From Chryseobacterium gleum (GTDB lineage: Bacteria; Bacteroidota; Bacteroidia; Flavobacteriales; Schleiferiaceae), in the NCBI GenBank assembly GCA_945883565.1, contig CAMCXO010000013.1:1-64000 (forward strand): 64,000 nt of DNA, in the 5' to 3' direction. How positions within the stretch are numbered: position 1 is the stretch's first letter; each line of letters begins with the position of its first letter. The position numbers and the translations under genes are program-made. Of this stretch, positions 8,684-19,349 are shown piece after piece. Below the pieces are notes generated by a model, which searched no databases, was not told the DNA's origin, and saw only the letters and a list, made by a program, of their open reading frames with translations.

Positions 8684-10339
8684 ATGGAAACGGATAATTC
8701 CTTGCCTTTTTTAGAACTTAGCTTAGAGGAAATTCGACGGCTTAACAGTTCGCAATGGATTGAATTAGCACAGCAAATCAAAATTTGGCTTAAAAAAGGC
8801 AGATTTGGCAAAGAAGGCCATTTAAACAGCAGTCTTGGTGTTGTCGAACTCACCTTGGCCTTACACTTGGTATACAAAACCCCTTATGACATTATAGTTT
8901 GGGACGTTGGCCATCAATCTTATGTTCATAAAGCGCTTACAGGCAGGGCCAAGTTTATGGACAATATGCGGCAACTAAACGGAATTAGCGGATTCCCTAA
9001 TCGAACTGAAAGTGTATACGACGCCTTTGGAACCGGACATTCGGCAACCTCCATTTCGGCAATAGGTGGAATGGCTTTGGCCGACAAAATTCTGGGCGTT
9101 CAAAGAAAATATGTGGCAGTTATTGGCGACGGGGCCATAACGGGCGGACAAGCTTTTGAGGCCCTAAATCATTTAGGCAGCTTAGACTTAGATATTTTAT
9201 TGGTTTTTAACGATAATGGCCGGAGTCTTGATGATAATGTCGGCGCATTGCATCTTCATCAATCCTATTCTACTTTCTTTTCTTCTTTAGGATGGAATTA
9301 CAATGGACCGGTTGACGGTCATGATCTCAATCTTTTAATTGAACTTCTTCAACACGAACGACGCACATTAGGCAAACGGGTTCTTCATATAAAAACAACC
9401 CATCCCGGTTTAAAAATTTCCACCATCAATGCTCCAAAACAAAGCGGTGAAATGGGCTTTGGAGAAGTGTTTGGTGGGCAATTATTGGAATGGGCAAAAG
9501 TTCACAATCATTTTGCGGTAATAAGTCCGGCCATGACTGAATCGGCTTTTTTGAGTGCTTTTGCAGATAAATTTCCCAACCGCTTTTTTGATGTAGGCAT
9601 TGCCGAACAACATGCCGCAGGTTTGGCTGCAGGCTTGGCTGCACATAACCTAACCGTATTCTTACATTTATATTCAACCTTTAGCCAAAGAGCCATAGAT
9701 CAAATCATACATGACATTGCACTCCAAAACCTTCCGGTTAAATTATTTATAGACAGAGCCGGTATCACCGGTGAAGATGGCGCTACCCATCAAGGAGCCT
9801 TTGATTTGGCTTTAATGCACGGTATACCAAATTTAGAAATCTGGGATGTTGTAAACGGCAATCAGCTGGCTGCTGCTATTCACTATGCATTAGAAAACAA
9901 TGGTCCAATGGCTGTCAGATTTCCAAGAGGCAAAACCCTCTTTAATCCAAACGACAAAACGCCGCTTTTTCAACAAAAAACGGTAATAACTCAAGATTCC
10001 AATATAGGTTGGATGATTCTTGGGCACTCCATGGAGCATTTTATAGCAGCTGGTTTAGAAAAGCTTCCTCATTTACTTATCCAAAGGCTGAAGCCTTTAG
10101 ACGAAAATGAATGCCTAAGCTTTATGAAAAAGTTTGAGAAAATAGCGGTTCTGGAAGATGCTTCTATTAAAGGCGGATTATACGCTTCAGTTTGTGAGAT
10201 TAATAGCCGTTATAATTTAGGGAAAAAAATCCATGCCTTTTCTTTACCCGACACTTTTATCCCCCACGGAAAGCCCGAACAACTTCGCGAAATTCTTGGG
10301 TTGGGCAATAGAGCACTAGGCGAATTTGCAGGCATTTAA
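8684..10339 (+). CDS. dxs: 1-deoxy-D-xylulose-5-phosphate synthase, short form
   Basis: Thiamine-diphosphate enzyme condensing pyruvate and glyceraldehyde 3-phosphate, the first step of the MEP isoprenoid pathway. Seen motifs: GHLNSSLGVVELTLALH with the active-site His, DVGHQSYVHKALTGR, the cofactor motif GDGAITGGQAFEALNHLG ending in NDN, the catalytic Glu in VGIAEQHAAGLAAG, and DRAGITGEDGATHQGAFDL. At 551 residues it is about 70 shorter than the usual 620-640. The shortening falls after NVGAL, in the linker region that normally carries another conserved His. The start at 8684 is chosen because a -7 box ends 4 nt upstream; an in-frame ATG at 8651 would precede the promoter. A less usual transketolase-like role cannot be excluded. 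Confidence 0.88.
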   Translation: METDNSLPFLELSLEEIRRLNSSQWIELAQQIKIWLKKGRFGKEGHLNSSLGVVELTLALHLVYKTPYDIIVWDVGHQSYVHKALTGRAKFMDNMRQLNGISGFPNRTESVYDAFGTGHSATSISAIGGMALADKILGVQRKYVAVIGDGAITGGQAFEALNHLGSLDLDILLVFNDNGRSLDDNVGALHLHQSYSTFFSSLGWNYNGPVDGHDLNLLIELLQHERRTLGKRVLHIKTTHPGLKISTINAPKQSGEMGFGEVFGGQLLEWAKVHNHFAVISPAMTESAFLSAFADKFPNRFFDVGIAEQHAAGLAAGLAAHNLTVFLHLYSTFSQRAIDQIIHDIALQNLPVKLFIDRAGITGEDGATHQGAFDLALMHGIPNLEIWDVVNGNQLAAAIHYALENNGPMAVRFPRGKTLFNPNDKTPLFQQKTVITQDSNIGWMILGHSMEHFIAAGLEKLPHLLIQRLKPLDENECLSFMKKFEKIAVLEDASIKGGLYASVCEINSRYNLGKKIHAFSLPDTFIPHGKPEQLREILGLGNRALGEFAGI

Positions 10340-10358
10340 CTAAACGCCTTCATACCGT

Positions 10359-10366
10359 TAAATTTG
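10359..10366 (+). promoter_or_regulatory. -7 promoter box 4 nt before yicC ATG
   Basis: TAAATTTG, then CCCC, then the ATG at 10371. It gives yicC-gmk-nadD a likely promoter of its own, with a nearly leaderless transcript. Confidence 0.45.
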
Positions 10367-10370
10367 CCCC

Positions 10371-11234
10371 ATGATAAAATCAATGACTGGATTCGGCCAA
10401 GCTAAATTTTCAAACGAGGCCTTCAGATTAGAAATCGAAATTAGGTCCTTAAATAGCCGACATCTTGATTTGAACCTAAGAATACCGCATGTAGTTAAAC
10501 CTTTTGAAGCCGGCATCAGGGCCAAAGTACAAGAAGCACTTCAAAGAGGTAAAATAGACCTGACTATTAACTTTGAAAGTGAATCTTCCTCGGATAAATC
10601 AATTTTGAATAGCTCTGTTTTAAATCGATACATAAACCAATTCAAACTTTTGGCAAATGAGCACGATTTAAAAACCGATGTATTGGCACTCGCACTTCGT
10701 ATGCCCGATGTTTTAGGAAATGCCGAAGAAACAGAAATAGTTGATTTAGATGATGCCCTTCTTGACGCTTTAACACAAGCCTTACATCAATTAAATGCCC
10801 ACAGGAGCGCCGAAGGCCTGGCCCTACAAAACGACCTTGAAAACCAAATTAAGGGCCTTGAGTTGTTGTTAAATGAAATAAAACCTTTCGAAGATGCACG
10901 CAAGCGCCATTTGCGTGAGCGAATTTTGAAGGCCTTAGAAGAATTGGGTACCGAAACAGATGAAAACCGTTTTCAACAAGAATTGCTTTATTACCTGGAA
11001 AAATGGGACATTAATGAGGAAAAAGTTCGATTGAGCAGCCATTTGCAATTTTTCCTTCATGAAATGCATCACAACGATAAAGCGGGACGCAAACTACACT
11101 TCATTGCACAAGAAATTGGTCGAGAAATTAACACCATTGGTTCAAAAAGCAACGAAACCAATATGCAACGTATTGTAGTAGAAATGAAAGATTTACTTGA
11201 ACAAATTAAAGAACAATTGAACAACCTTTTGTAA
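10371..11234 (+). CDS. yicC: YicC/YloC family endoribonuclease
   Basis: Member of the YicC/YloC family, which in E. coli and relatives has been shown to be an endoribonuclease acting on structured or small RNAs. The typical N-terminal signature IKSMTGFGQAKF opens the protein, followed by the RSLNSRHLDLNLRIP segment. The C-terminal DUF1732 part ends with the highly conserved AGRKLHFIAQEIGREINTIG and KSNETNMQRIVVEMKDLLEQI. The length of 287 residues is normal. The stop codon overlaps the gmk start (TAATG), as expected for a yicC-gmk-nadD operon. Confidence 0.93.
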   Translation: MIKSMTGFGQAKFSNEAFRLEIEIRSLNSRHLDLNLRIPHVVKPFEAGIRAKVQEALQRGKIDLTINFESESSSDKSILNSSVLNRYINQFKLLANEHDLKTDVLALALRMPDVLGNAEETEIVDLDDALLDALTQALHQLNAHRSAEGLALQNDLENQIKGLELLLNEIKPFEDARKRHLRERILKALEELGTETDENRFQQELLYYLEKWDINEEKVRLSSHLQFFLHEMHHNDKAGRKLHFIAQEIGREINTIGSKSNETNMQRIVVEMKDLLEQIKEQLNNLL

Positions 11235-11803
11235 TGAGGTCTGGTAAACTCATCATTTTTAGTGCCCCTTCAGGAAGCGGAAAAACCACCTTGGTACAAC
11301 GCATGTTGGCTATTTTTCCGGAATTGGCTTTTTCCGTTTCGGCTACATCGCGTACTCCGCGCGAAAATGAACTTGATGGAAAAGACTATTATTTTTTCAC
11401 ATCCAACAAATTCGCCGAAAAAATTAATAACGGCGAATTTTTAGAATGGGAAGAAGTATACCAAGGTATATTTTATGGAACCCTTAAATCAGAAGTTGAA
11501 AGGCTTTGGCATTTAAACAAACATGTTGTGTTTGATATGGACGTAGCGGGTGGGCTCCAATTGAAAAAGAAATATGGCGATAGAGCTATATGTATTTTTA
11601 TAGCCGTTCCCGACTTATCTGCACTAGAAGAAAGGCTTAAACTCCGAGGAACAGAAAGCCCCGAAAAGATTAAAATAAGACTTCAAAAAGCCGAAAAGGA
11701 AACGCAGGCTTCTAAGTTTTTCGACCATATTGTAATGAATGACCATATAGACAAGGCCGAAGCTGCTTGTGTTGACCTTCTAAAAACATTCTTGAAATCG
11801 TGA
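11234..11803 (+). CDS. gmk: guanylate kinase
   Basis: Phosphorylates GMP to GDP using ATP in the cytoplasm. The P-loop APSGSGKTTLVQRM lies at about residues 10-23. The GMP-binding segment SATSRTPRENELDGKDYYF and the EWEEVYQGIFYGT region follow, and FDMDVAGGLQLKK is the family's conserved core. The length of 189 residues is normal. Its start overlaps the yicC stop and its stop overlaps the GTG start of nadD (GTGA), so the three genes are tightly coupled. Confidence 0.95.
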   Translation: MRSGKLIIFSAPSGSGKTTLVQRMLAIFPELAFSVSATSRTPRENELDGKDYYFFTSNKFAEKINNGEFLEWEEVYQGIFYGTLKSEVERLWHLNKHVVFDMDVAGGLQLKKKYGDRAICIFIAVPDLSALEERLKLRGTESPEKIKIRLQKAEKETQASKFFDHIVMNDHIDKAEAACVDLLKTFLKS

Positions 11804-12366
11804 AAATAGGGCTCTTTTTTGGGTCCTTCAATCCCATTCACATTGGGCATCTGATTTTGGCTGAGTTCATACATCACCATACTGAATTACAAGAAATTTG
11901 GTTTGTAGTTAGCCCTCAAAATCCATTTAAAAAATCAGCCTCATTACTGGCCGAACGTCAGCGGTTGTACATGGTTCAAGAAGCCATTTCTGAGTGCGCA
12001 TTTTTTAAAGCAATTGATATTGAATTCTCATTGCCAAAGCCCAATTATACGATTGTAACCCTCGGCCATCTCAAAGAAAAGTATCCGAATCACGAATTTT
12101 CGCTGATAATGGGAGCTGATAATCGAAATAATCTTCATAAATGGCGAAGTGGAGATTTCATAGCCGAGAACTTCCGCATTTTTGTTTACCCACGTTTGGG
12201 TTCTAACCTAATAGAAACAAATACGAACACATTTTGGGTTAATGCACCAATAATTGAACTTTCTTCTTCTGGTATTCGACATGATATTGCCAACGGCCGA
12301 AACCCTAGGTTCATGCTTCATTATAAAACATGGCAATATATTGAGCACAATGGTTTTTATAAATAA
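11800..12366 (+). CDS. nadD: nicotinate-nucleotide adenylyltransferase
   Basis: Transfers AMP from ATP to nicotinate mononucleotide, giving deamido-NAD in NAD synthesis. The nucleotidyltransferase motif GSFNPIHIGHLILAEF lies near the N terminus and the SSSGIRHDIANGRNPRFML motif (ISSTxIR type) near the C terminus. Length 188 residues, GTG start at 11800 overlapping the gmk stop. No terminator was found in the 128-bp gap after it; the next gene has its own promoter box. Confidence 0.93.
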   Translation: MKIGLFFGSFNPIHIGHLILAEFIHHHTELQEIWFVVSPQNPFKKSASLLAERQRLYMVQEAISECAFFKAIDIEFSLPKPNYTIVTLGHLKEKYPNHEFSLIMGADNRNNLHKWRSGDFIAENFRIFVYPRLGSNLIETNTNTFWVNAPIIELSSSGIRHDIANGRNPRFMLHYKTWQYIEHNGFYK

Positions 12367-12463
12367 GCAAGCCATGCTTTAATAAATGCGTTAAAGTTCA
12401 AGCTCAAATAGAATTCGACGAATTTTGGCACACATTTCGCTTCCTTGGCGGCAACTAAAATCC

Positions 12464-12471
12464 TAACTTTG
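12464..12471 (+). promoter_or_regulatory. -7 promoter box for DUF1573 gene
   Basis: TAACTTTG, 23 nt before the ATG at 12495. A TTG at 12445-12447 lies 16 nt upstream, slightly short for a -33 element. Confidence 0.4.
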
Positions 12472-12494
12472 TTTCACCAAAAAAAGAAACCCTA

Positions 12495-12929
12495 ATGAAA
12501 AAACTGCTCCTTCTTGTTTCGGCCATATTAATTGGCTGGACAGCAAACGCCCAAAATGCGGCGGTAATTGCTTTCGAAACCGAAACAATTGACTACGGAA
12601 CCATTGAACAAGATGCAGATGGCAATCGCGTTTTTAAGTTTACAAACAATGGAAAAGAGCCTTTAATTATAACGAATTGTAAGGGTTCTTGTGGATGTAC
12701 TGTACCACAATGGCCCAAAACGCCAATTATGCCTGGAGAAACCGGCGAAATAAAAGTGAAATACGATACCAAACGTGTTGGTCAATTTAATAAAACTGTA
12801 ACCGTTACCTCCAATGCCTCGAATGGAGAAGTGGTTTTAAAAATTCGTGGGGTTGTAAAAGCCAATCCAAACGAAGAAACCGTTCCACTTAAAAAAGAAA
12901 GCAACACCAGCCCTTTACAAGTTCGCTAA
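12495..12929 (+). CDS. DUF1573 domain-containing exported protein
   Basis: Small exported protein of unknown function, common in Bacteroidota. A signal peptide (about 1-19, ending ANAQ) is followed by one ASH-like immunoglobulin-fold domain. This domain has the DUF1573 signature DYGTIEQDADGNRVFKFTN, then NCKGSCGCTVPQWPK and PGETGEIKVKYDTK. The two Cys in SCGC are typical of the family. The C-terminal tail is polar and lacks a sorting domain. Single gene with its own -7 box and a terminator after it. Confidence 0.9.
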   Translation: MKKLLLLVSAILIGWTANAQNAAVIAFETETIDYGTIEQDADGNRVFKFTNNGKEPLIITNCKGSCGCTVPQWPKTPIMPGETGEIKVKYDTKRVGQFNKTVTVTSNASNGEVVLKIRGVVKANPNEETVPLKKESNTSPLQVR

Positions 12930-12958
12930 TTAATTAAATGCTTTCGCGTTACGCGTCA

Positions 12959-12992
12959 AACCGCTTCCGTAATACTTGGAGGCGGTTTTTTT
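12959..12992 (+). terminator. terminator after DUF1573 gene
   Basis: Stem AACCGCTTCC (12959-12968) pairs with GGAGGCGGTT (12978-12987) with one G-T wobble, followed by a T run. Confidence 0.75.
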
Positions 12993-13079
12993 ATGTAATC
13001 ACTTTTAGGCTTAGTAAATTTCACTCTATCTATACGCAACTTGCACATTGTACATAATCAATTCTAAATTGGTTAATAG

Positions 13080-13087
13080 TATTTTCG
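13080..13087 (+). promoter_or_regulatory. -7-like box 4 nt before SDR ATG
   Basis: TATTTTCG (one mismatch to TAnnTTTG), then GGCT, then the ATG at 13092. Same 4-nt spacing as dxs and yicC. Confidence 0.35.
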
Positions 13088-13091
13088 GGCT

Positions 13092-13853
13092 ATGAATAAT
13101 ACCAAAACCGCATTAATTACAGGCGCCAGCAGTGGATTTGGCGAAGCCATTGCCCGCAAACTCGCTTTCAATGGTTACAAATTGATTTTAACCGCAAGAA
13201 GACACGAACGCCTAAGGCAACTTTCTGAAGAATTAGAGTTTACTTACGACATACAAACCCAATTATTCCCTTTTGATGTTCGTAGGAAAGATCAAGTAAT
13301 GGAAGCCGCAAATTTTTGTAAAAGCCTGGGAACTAAAATAGATGTTATAATCAACAACGCAGGTTTAGCCCTGGGTTTAAGTGGAATTGCCGATGGCGAC
13401 CCCGACGATTGGGATAATATGCTTGACACAAATGTGAAAGGACTTTTGTATGTCACCAAATACTTCATTCAACTCATGCCCAACGGAGGGCATATTGTTA
13501 ATATTGGTTCCATAGCAGGAAAAGAAGTTTATGCCAACGGAAATGTGTATTGTGCAAGCAAGCATGCTGTAGATGCCCTAAATCAAGCTATGCGAATTGA
13601 TTTGCTTCAAAAAGAAATAAAAGTTTCCCAAATAGCACCTGGAATGGCCGATACAGAGTTCTCATTGGTTAGGTTCAATGGAGATTCAGAAAAAGCAAAA
13701 TCGGTCTACAAGAATTTAAACCCTTTATTAGCCGAAGATATAGCCGATGCTGTTGAATTTGTGCTAAGCCGCCCGGCCCATGTTTGTATAAACGATATGG
13801 TTATTATGCCAACTGCCCAGGCCAACGCCTCAACTGTTTACCGAAAGCCTTAA
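13092..13853 (+). CDS. SDR family NAD(P)-dependent oxidoreductase
   Basis: Classical short-chain dehydrogenase, closest in look to YdfG-type NADP-dependent 3-hydroxy acid (serine/threonine) dehydrogenases. Cofactor motif TGASSGFGEAIA near the N terminus, with TARRHERL after strand 2, which suggests NADP preference. NNAGLALG follows, then the catalytic Ser in NIGSIAG and YCASK (Tyr and Lys). Length 253 residues. The stop codon is followed immediately, without any gap, by the dprA ATG. The substrate cannot be set from sequence. Confidence 0.9.
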   Translation: MNNTKTALITGASSGFGEAIARKLAFNGYKLILTARRHERLRQLSEELEFTYDIQTQLFPFDVRRKDQVMEAANFCKSLGTKIDVIINNAGLALGLSGIADGDPDDWDNMLDTNVKGLLYVTKYFIQLMPNGGHIVNIGSIAGKEVYANGNVYCASKHAVDALNQAMRIDLLQKEIKVSQIAPGMADTEFSLVRFNGDSEKAKSVYKNLNPLLAEDIADAVEFVLSRPAHVCINDMVIMPTAQANASTVYRKP

Positions 13854-14951
13854 ATGGATGAGCTATTTTATAGAATCGCTTGGACACAAATCCCTGGATT
13901 TGGACATGGCATTCTGAGGCAGTTAATTCGAACTTTTGGCTCCGGAAAAGAGGCCTGGCATGCTTCTTTTTCAGATTTAAAAGGCGTCGAAGGATTAGGA
14001 GAAAGACTTGTTTACTTGCTAAAGAATCATCGCAAGCTTGCATTTGAACAATCAGAACAGCAGGTGCAGTTAATTCTTAAACACAACATTCATTGGCTTT
14101 TATGGGGCGAGAGTGGTTTCCCGGATCGCCTAAAACAATGCATAGATTCCCCGGCGTTTTTACTCTACAAAGGTCAATTAGATTGGCAAAGTAAACGTTG
14201 GGTTGCAGTGGTGGGCACAAGAAAAGCAACAGAGCAAGGAAGAATATCAACCAGAGAAATAGTAAAAGTCTTAGCTGAATATAATGCTGTGGTTGTAAGC
14301 GGATTGGCCTATGGCATCGACATTTGCGCACATAGAGAAGCACTTGCTTGTGGAATTCCAACAATAGCCATACTAGGAAGTGGTTTAAACAGAATATATC
14401 CATCTGAACATTCTTTTGAAGCCAAACGCATTCTAGAAAATGGTGCAGTAGCAACTGAATTCATGCCAAATGAAGGGCCAGACAGAGAACATTTCCCAAT
14501 GAGAAACCGAATAATTGCAGGAATAAGTGATGCGGTTGTGGTGGTAGAAGCCGGTAACCAAGGTGGTGCCTGGATTACAGCAAGACTGGCCAATGACTAT
14601 AATCGAGATGTATTTGCCGTTCCCGGGCCCTGGAATAAACCTTACTCTTTAGGGTGTAATCAGCTCATTTCTTCACATCTAGCCGCCATATTAACCCAAG
14701 CACGCGACATCCCAAAACTTCTGTCATGGAATAATACTGCACCAGAACCCACCGTTCGCCAGCTACAACTTTTTCCGGCCGAAACGCAAAATGTGGCAGA
14801 TATTCTAATTCGCGAAAACAAACCGGTTTTTTTTGATGACCTCTTGCAAAAAAGTGGCTATTCTGCCAGTGAATTACAAGTTTTACTGTTTAAAATGGAA
14901 ATGGAAGGATGTATTAAAAACTTGCCCGGAAGATTCATTCAACTGTGTTAA
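13854..14951 (+). CDS. dprA: DNA-processing protein DprA
   Basis: Loads RecA onto incoming single-stranded DNA during natural transformation and protects that DNA. The N-terminal helical part has a helix-hairpin-helix (KGVEGLGERLVYLL, about residues 42-55). The Rossmann-like core has VAVVGTRKATEQGR, VSGLAYGIDICAHREAL, AILGSGLNRIYPSEH, FPMRNRIIAGISDAVVVVEA and GGAWITARLAND. A C-terminal winged-helix segment (about 310-365) is retained. Length 365 is normal. It abuts the SDR gene with zero spacing. Other competence genes are not in the window. Confidence 0.95.
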   Translation: MDELFYRIAWTQIPGFGHGILRQLIRTFGSGKEAWHASFSDLKGVEGLGERLVYLLKNHRKLAFEQSEQQVQLILKHNIHWLLWGESGFPDRLKQCIDSPAFLLYKGQLDWQSKRWVAVVGTRKATEQGRISTREIVKVLAEYNAVVVSGLAYGIDICAHREALACGIPTIAILGSGLNRIYPSEHSFEAKRILENGAVATEFMPNEGPDREHFPMRNRIIAGISDAVVVVEAGNQGGAWITARLANDYNRDVFAVPGPWNKPYSLGCNQLISSHLAAILTQARDIPKLLSWNNTAPEPTVRQLQLFPAETQNVADILIRENKPVFFDDLLQKSGYSASELQVLLFKMEMEGCIKNLPGRFIQLC

Positions 14952-14994
14952 ACCATAGTTTTTTATTTTATTATTTAAGATATTTAAGCCATAA

Positions 14995-17688
14995 ATGAAT
15001 ACCTCCATTAAAACCAATCAGCTGTCTAAAAAAGGCATTTTGCTCACAGCTTTTGCAGTTAACATGGCTTTAATTTTGGTTGTCGCCTCATCATCATATT
15101 TCGTATATAAAAGAGAAGAAAATCAGCGGTTCAATGAATTGTTGCGACAGGGTAAGCAAGACATTGGAGTTATTACTCAATTCATTAGCAATGAGTTGGA
15201 ATTTGCAGCAAAGGATCTTGAATATTTAAGCCGCAATCCGGCTTTTGCTTCTTACCTCAATCAAAAAGACGAAATAAATGCCCAGGCCATCGAAAAAACA
15301 CTTGCAAGCTTTGGAAAAATTAGAGGTATTTATCATAAAATAAGGCTAATAGATACAAACGGATACGAACGCCTGAAAGTTGACTTTAACTTAGAAGGCG
15401 ATGCCATAATAAATGACAATCTTCAAAATAAAAAACAGCGCTATTACGTAACGGAAGGCCTAAAGCTAAACAAGAATGAAGTCTTCATCTCCCAATTTGA
15501 TTTAAATCAAGAAGATGGCGAAATAAGTCCCCGAGCTCAAGCAGTTATTAGGTTGGTTCAACCATTTTACGATAAGAACAACCAAAAATCCGGTATTGTG
15601 GTCGTCTCTTACAAAGGAGAACGCATACTTGAGCAGTTAAAATCGCTGGAGCAAAACAACCCAATGAAACTTTGGATGCTTAACGATTTCGGTCATTGGA
15701 TTAGGGGCCCGGAAGAATTGGAACCTTGGCAATTTGAAATTCAGCCTGACTCTGCACAAAACATAGAAAAATTATTTCCCGGGCTCTTAGCCAATTTGGT
15801 AAACCAAACCCAAGGTTATAAAAATACCGAACAGGGATTGTTGACTTTTACTCGCTATCATGTGGAAAATGCGTTCGGACAAATTACCTCCACACACGCA
15901 AACCCTCGGTATTGGGTACTGACAGGAATTTACCCTAAAAACTATTTGCAAAATATGTTGTCGGGAGTGAAACGTGATTTAATATTATTTGCTTTAATCG
16001 TTCTAGCCGTCACCTTACCTATTCTCACTCTATTATTCAGTAATTTATTGGTAAAAAATGAAGAAGTTCAAATGTTCAATTTAGAACTTGAATCGTCCAA
16101 CAACGAACTGCGCCATAGTCAGCTTGAACTCCAACACCACTTGGCTCAAATGGAAGAATTGACCCAAGAAAAAGAAGAAGCCATAGAAGAATTAGAAATC
16201 AAAGAAAGGGAACTCATAATCGCAAAAAATAAAGCAGAAGAAGCCACTCAAGCAAAATCCAGCTTTTTAGCTACTATGAGCCACGAAATCAGAACGCCCA
16301 TGAATGCCGTTTTAGGCATGGCAGATTTGTTGGCACGAACACCTTTAAATTCTGAGCAAAAAGAATTAGTCCAAACCATTCAAATAAGCGGTGATGCATT
16401 ATTATCAGTCATAAACGATATTCTAGATTTTAGTCGAATACAGTCGGGCAAAATGCAGATAGATTATCATCCTTTCGACCCCGAAAATGTAGTTCTCGAA
16501 ACCTTGGGTATTATGGCCAACAGAGTTGGTAATAAACCGATTGAGCTCATTTATGAAATGGATGAACATGTACCTGCTTTGGTAATTGGTGATGCCTCAA
16601 GAGTGAGGCAAGTACTATTAAACCTAGTGGGCAATGCCGTAAAATTTACAGACCAAGGCCATATTTTATTAAAAGTACACACAAAAGCCAATGATTATCA
16701 ACTTCCCGGGAATTTAGTTTTTGAAGTTCAAGACACCGGCATAGGAATAGACGATAACAAATTGGACCAACTTTTTTTGCCCTTCAATCAACTCGATTCA
16801 AGTATAACTCGAAAACATGGCGGATCTGGGCTGGGATTAGCCATTTCGAGACGTATAATTCAGCATATGGGCGGCGAAATTCAAGTAAACAGTGTAAAGA
16901 ATCAAGGCTCAATCTTCCGGTTTAGCTTAACGGCTGTCCCTTCTCCTAGTCTGCCCTTTCCTAAATTGTCATTAAATGGCATCCACATCGAACTTGGTAG
17001 TGTATATGAAGAACAGAAAAGGGTACTAAAACAATATTTTGAGAGACTCGGTGCCCAAATAAATCAAAATAAAAAAGCCGACTGGCAAATTGTCGATTAC
17101 AAATACCATCAAACAGAAAAAACGGCGAATGAGGGATTGATTTGGATAAATGCTCCAAGACGAATGACCTTTATTGGTGGCAAAAAAGTACACATGCTCC
17201 CTCCTCCCACTAATCAAAGGGGATTAGTACAACTTATTCTGGAACAAAAAGATGTTCCAATTTTGCCGGAAGCTGAACCCAAAATTGAAAGCAGTAACGC
17301 TCAAAAACCTCTTAAAATACTTTTAGCCGAAGACAATCCGGTTAACATGAAAATGGCGGTGATGATGTTCGAAAAACTGGGGCATTCACCGGTTTGTACA
17401 GCCAATGGGCTAGAAGCCTTAAAAGAATTAGAAACATCAGAATTCGATTTAATCTTCATGGACATTCAAATGCCCGAAATGGATGGACTTGAAGCAACTC
17501 GTAACATAAGGCGTTTATATGGCGCAACGCCCATTATAATCGCTTTAACCGCGAACGCCATGGAAGGGGATCGGGAGCTTTACTTAAAAGAAGGCATGAA
17601 CGACTATTTATCTAAACCCATTCGATTTGATGTGCTAGGCGAAAAAATAGCACAATGGAGTCTTAAATTACCGAAAGCAAAATATTGA
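14995..17688 (+). CDS. hybrid sensor histidine kinase/response regulator
   Basis: Membrane signalling kinase with its own receiver. Order: transmembrane helix (about 14-36), a periplasmic sensor region of about 290 residues resembling a Cache fold, a second helix (about 333-355), a long coiled coil (360-415), HisKA with the phospho-acceptor His430 in [10 protein letters not shown], the HATPase domain (N box [12 protein letters not shown] boxes DTGIGID and [13 protein letters not shown]), a degenerate spacer, and a C-terminal REC domain (about 772-890) with the phospho-acceptor Asp823 in [11 protein letters not shown]. No HAMP, Hpt or output protein is next to it, so its target is unknown. The ligand is unknown too. 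Confidence 0.92.
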   Translation: MNTSIKTNQLSKKGILLTAFAVNMALILVVASSSYFVYKREENQRFNELLRQGKQDIGVITQFISNELEFAAKDLEYLSRNPAFASYLNQKDEINAQAIEKTLASFGKIRGIYHKIRLIDTNGYERLKVDFNLEGDAIINDNLQNKKQRYYVTEGLKLNKNEVFISQFDLNQEDGEISPRAQAVIRLVQPFYDKNNQKSGIVVVSYKGERILEQLKSLEQNNPMKLWMLNDFGHWIRGPEELEPWQFEIQPDSAQNIEKLFPGLLANLVNQTQGYKNTEQGLLTFTRYHVENAFGQITSTHANPRYWVLTGIYPKNYLQNMLSGVKRDLILFALIVLAVTLPILTLLFSNLLVKNEEVQMFNLELESSNNELRHSQLELQHHLAQMEELTQEKEEAIEELEIKERELIIAKNKAEEATQAKSSFLATMSHEIRTPMNAVLGMADLLARTPLNSEQKELVQTIQISGDALLSVINDILDFSRIQSGKMQIDYHPFDPENVVLETLGIMANRVGNKPIELIYEMDEHVPALVIGDASRVRQVLLNLVGNAVKFTDQGHILLKVHTKANDYQLPGNLVFEVQDTGIGIDDNKLDQLFLPFNQLDSSITRKHGGSGLGLAISRRIIQHMGGEIQVNSVKNQGSIFRFSLTAVPSPSLPFPKLSLNGIHIELGSVYEEQKRVLKQYFERLGAQINQNKKADWQIVDYKYHQTEKTANEGLIWINAPRRMTFIGGKKVHMLPPPTNQRGLVQLILEQKDVPILPEAEPKIESSNAQKPLKILLAEDNPVNMKMAVMMFEKLGHSPVCTANGLEALKELETSEFDLIFMDIQMPEMDGLEATRNIRRLYGATPIIIALTANAMEGDRELYLKEGMNDYLSKPIRFDVLGEKIAQWSLKLPKAKY

Positions 17689-17759
17689 TTCACAGACAAC
17701 AAAGTTAGTGTACCAATTACACTAATAACTTGATTTTAAGTAGGTTTACAACATACTAA

Positions 17760-19142
<1,383 letters not shown>

Positions 19143-19164
19143 CTTAGATCATCACTTTTTTATT

Positions 19165-19192
19165 AGGGCCGCTTATCTGCGGCCCTTTTTTT
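19165..19192 (+). terminator. terminator after gdhA
   Basis: Perfect 8-bp stem AGGGCCGC (19165-19172) and GCGGCCCT (19179-19186), loop TTATCT, then seven T. Confidence 0.9.
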
Positions 19193-19349
19193 ATCCTTAC
19201 TCTTTTGAAATTTAGAATTTACCAATGTATACATGCATTTATTACTACAATGATTTAATTTTTTACTTTTTTCGGATACTTGTCATTTTTTTTGTTGAAC
19301 CAATCAAAAAAAACCACAATTTAGTAACACCTAAAACACCTATTAACCT

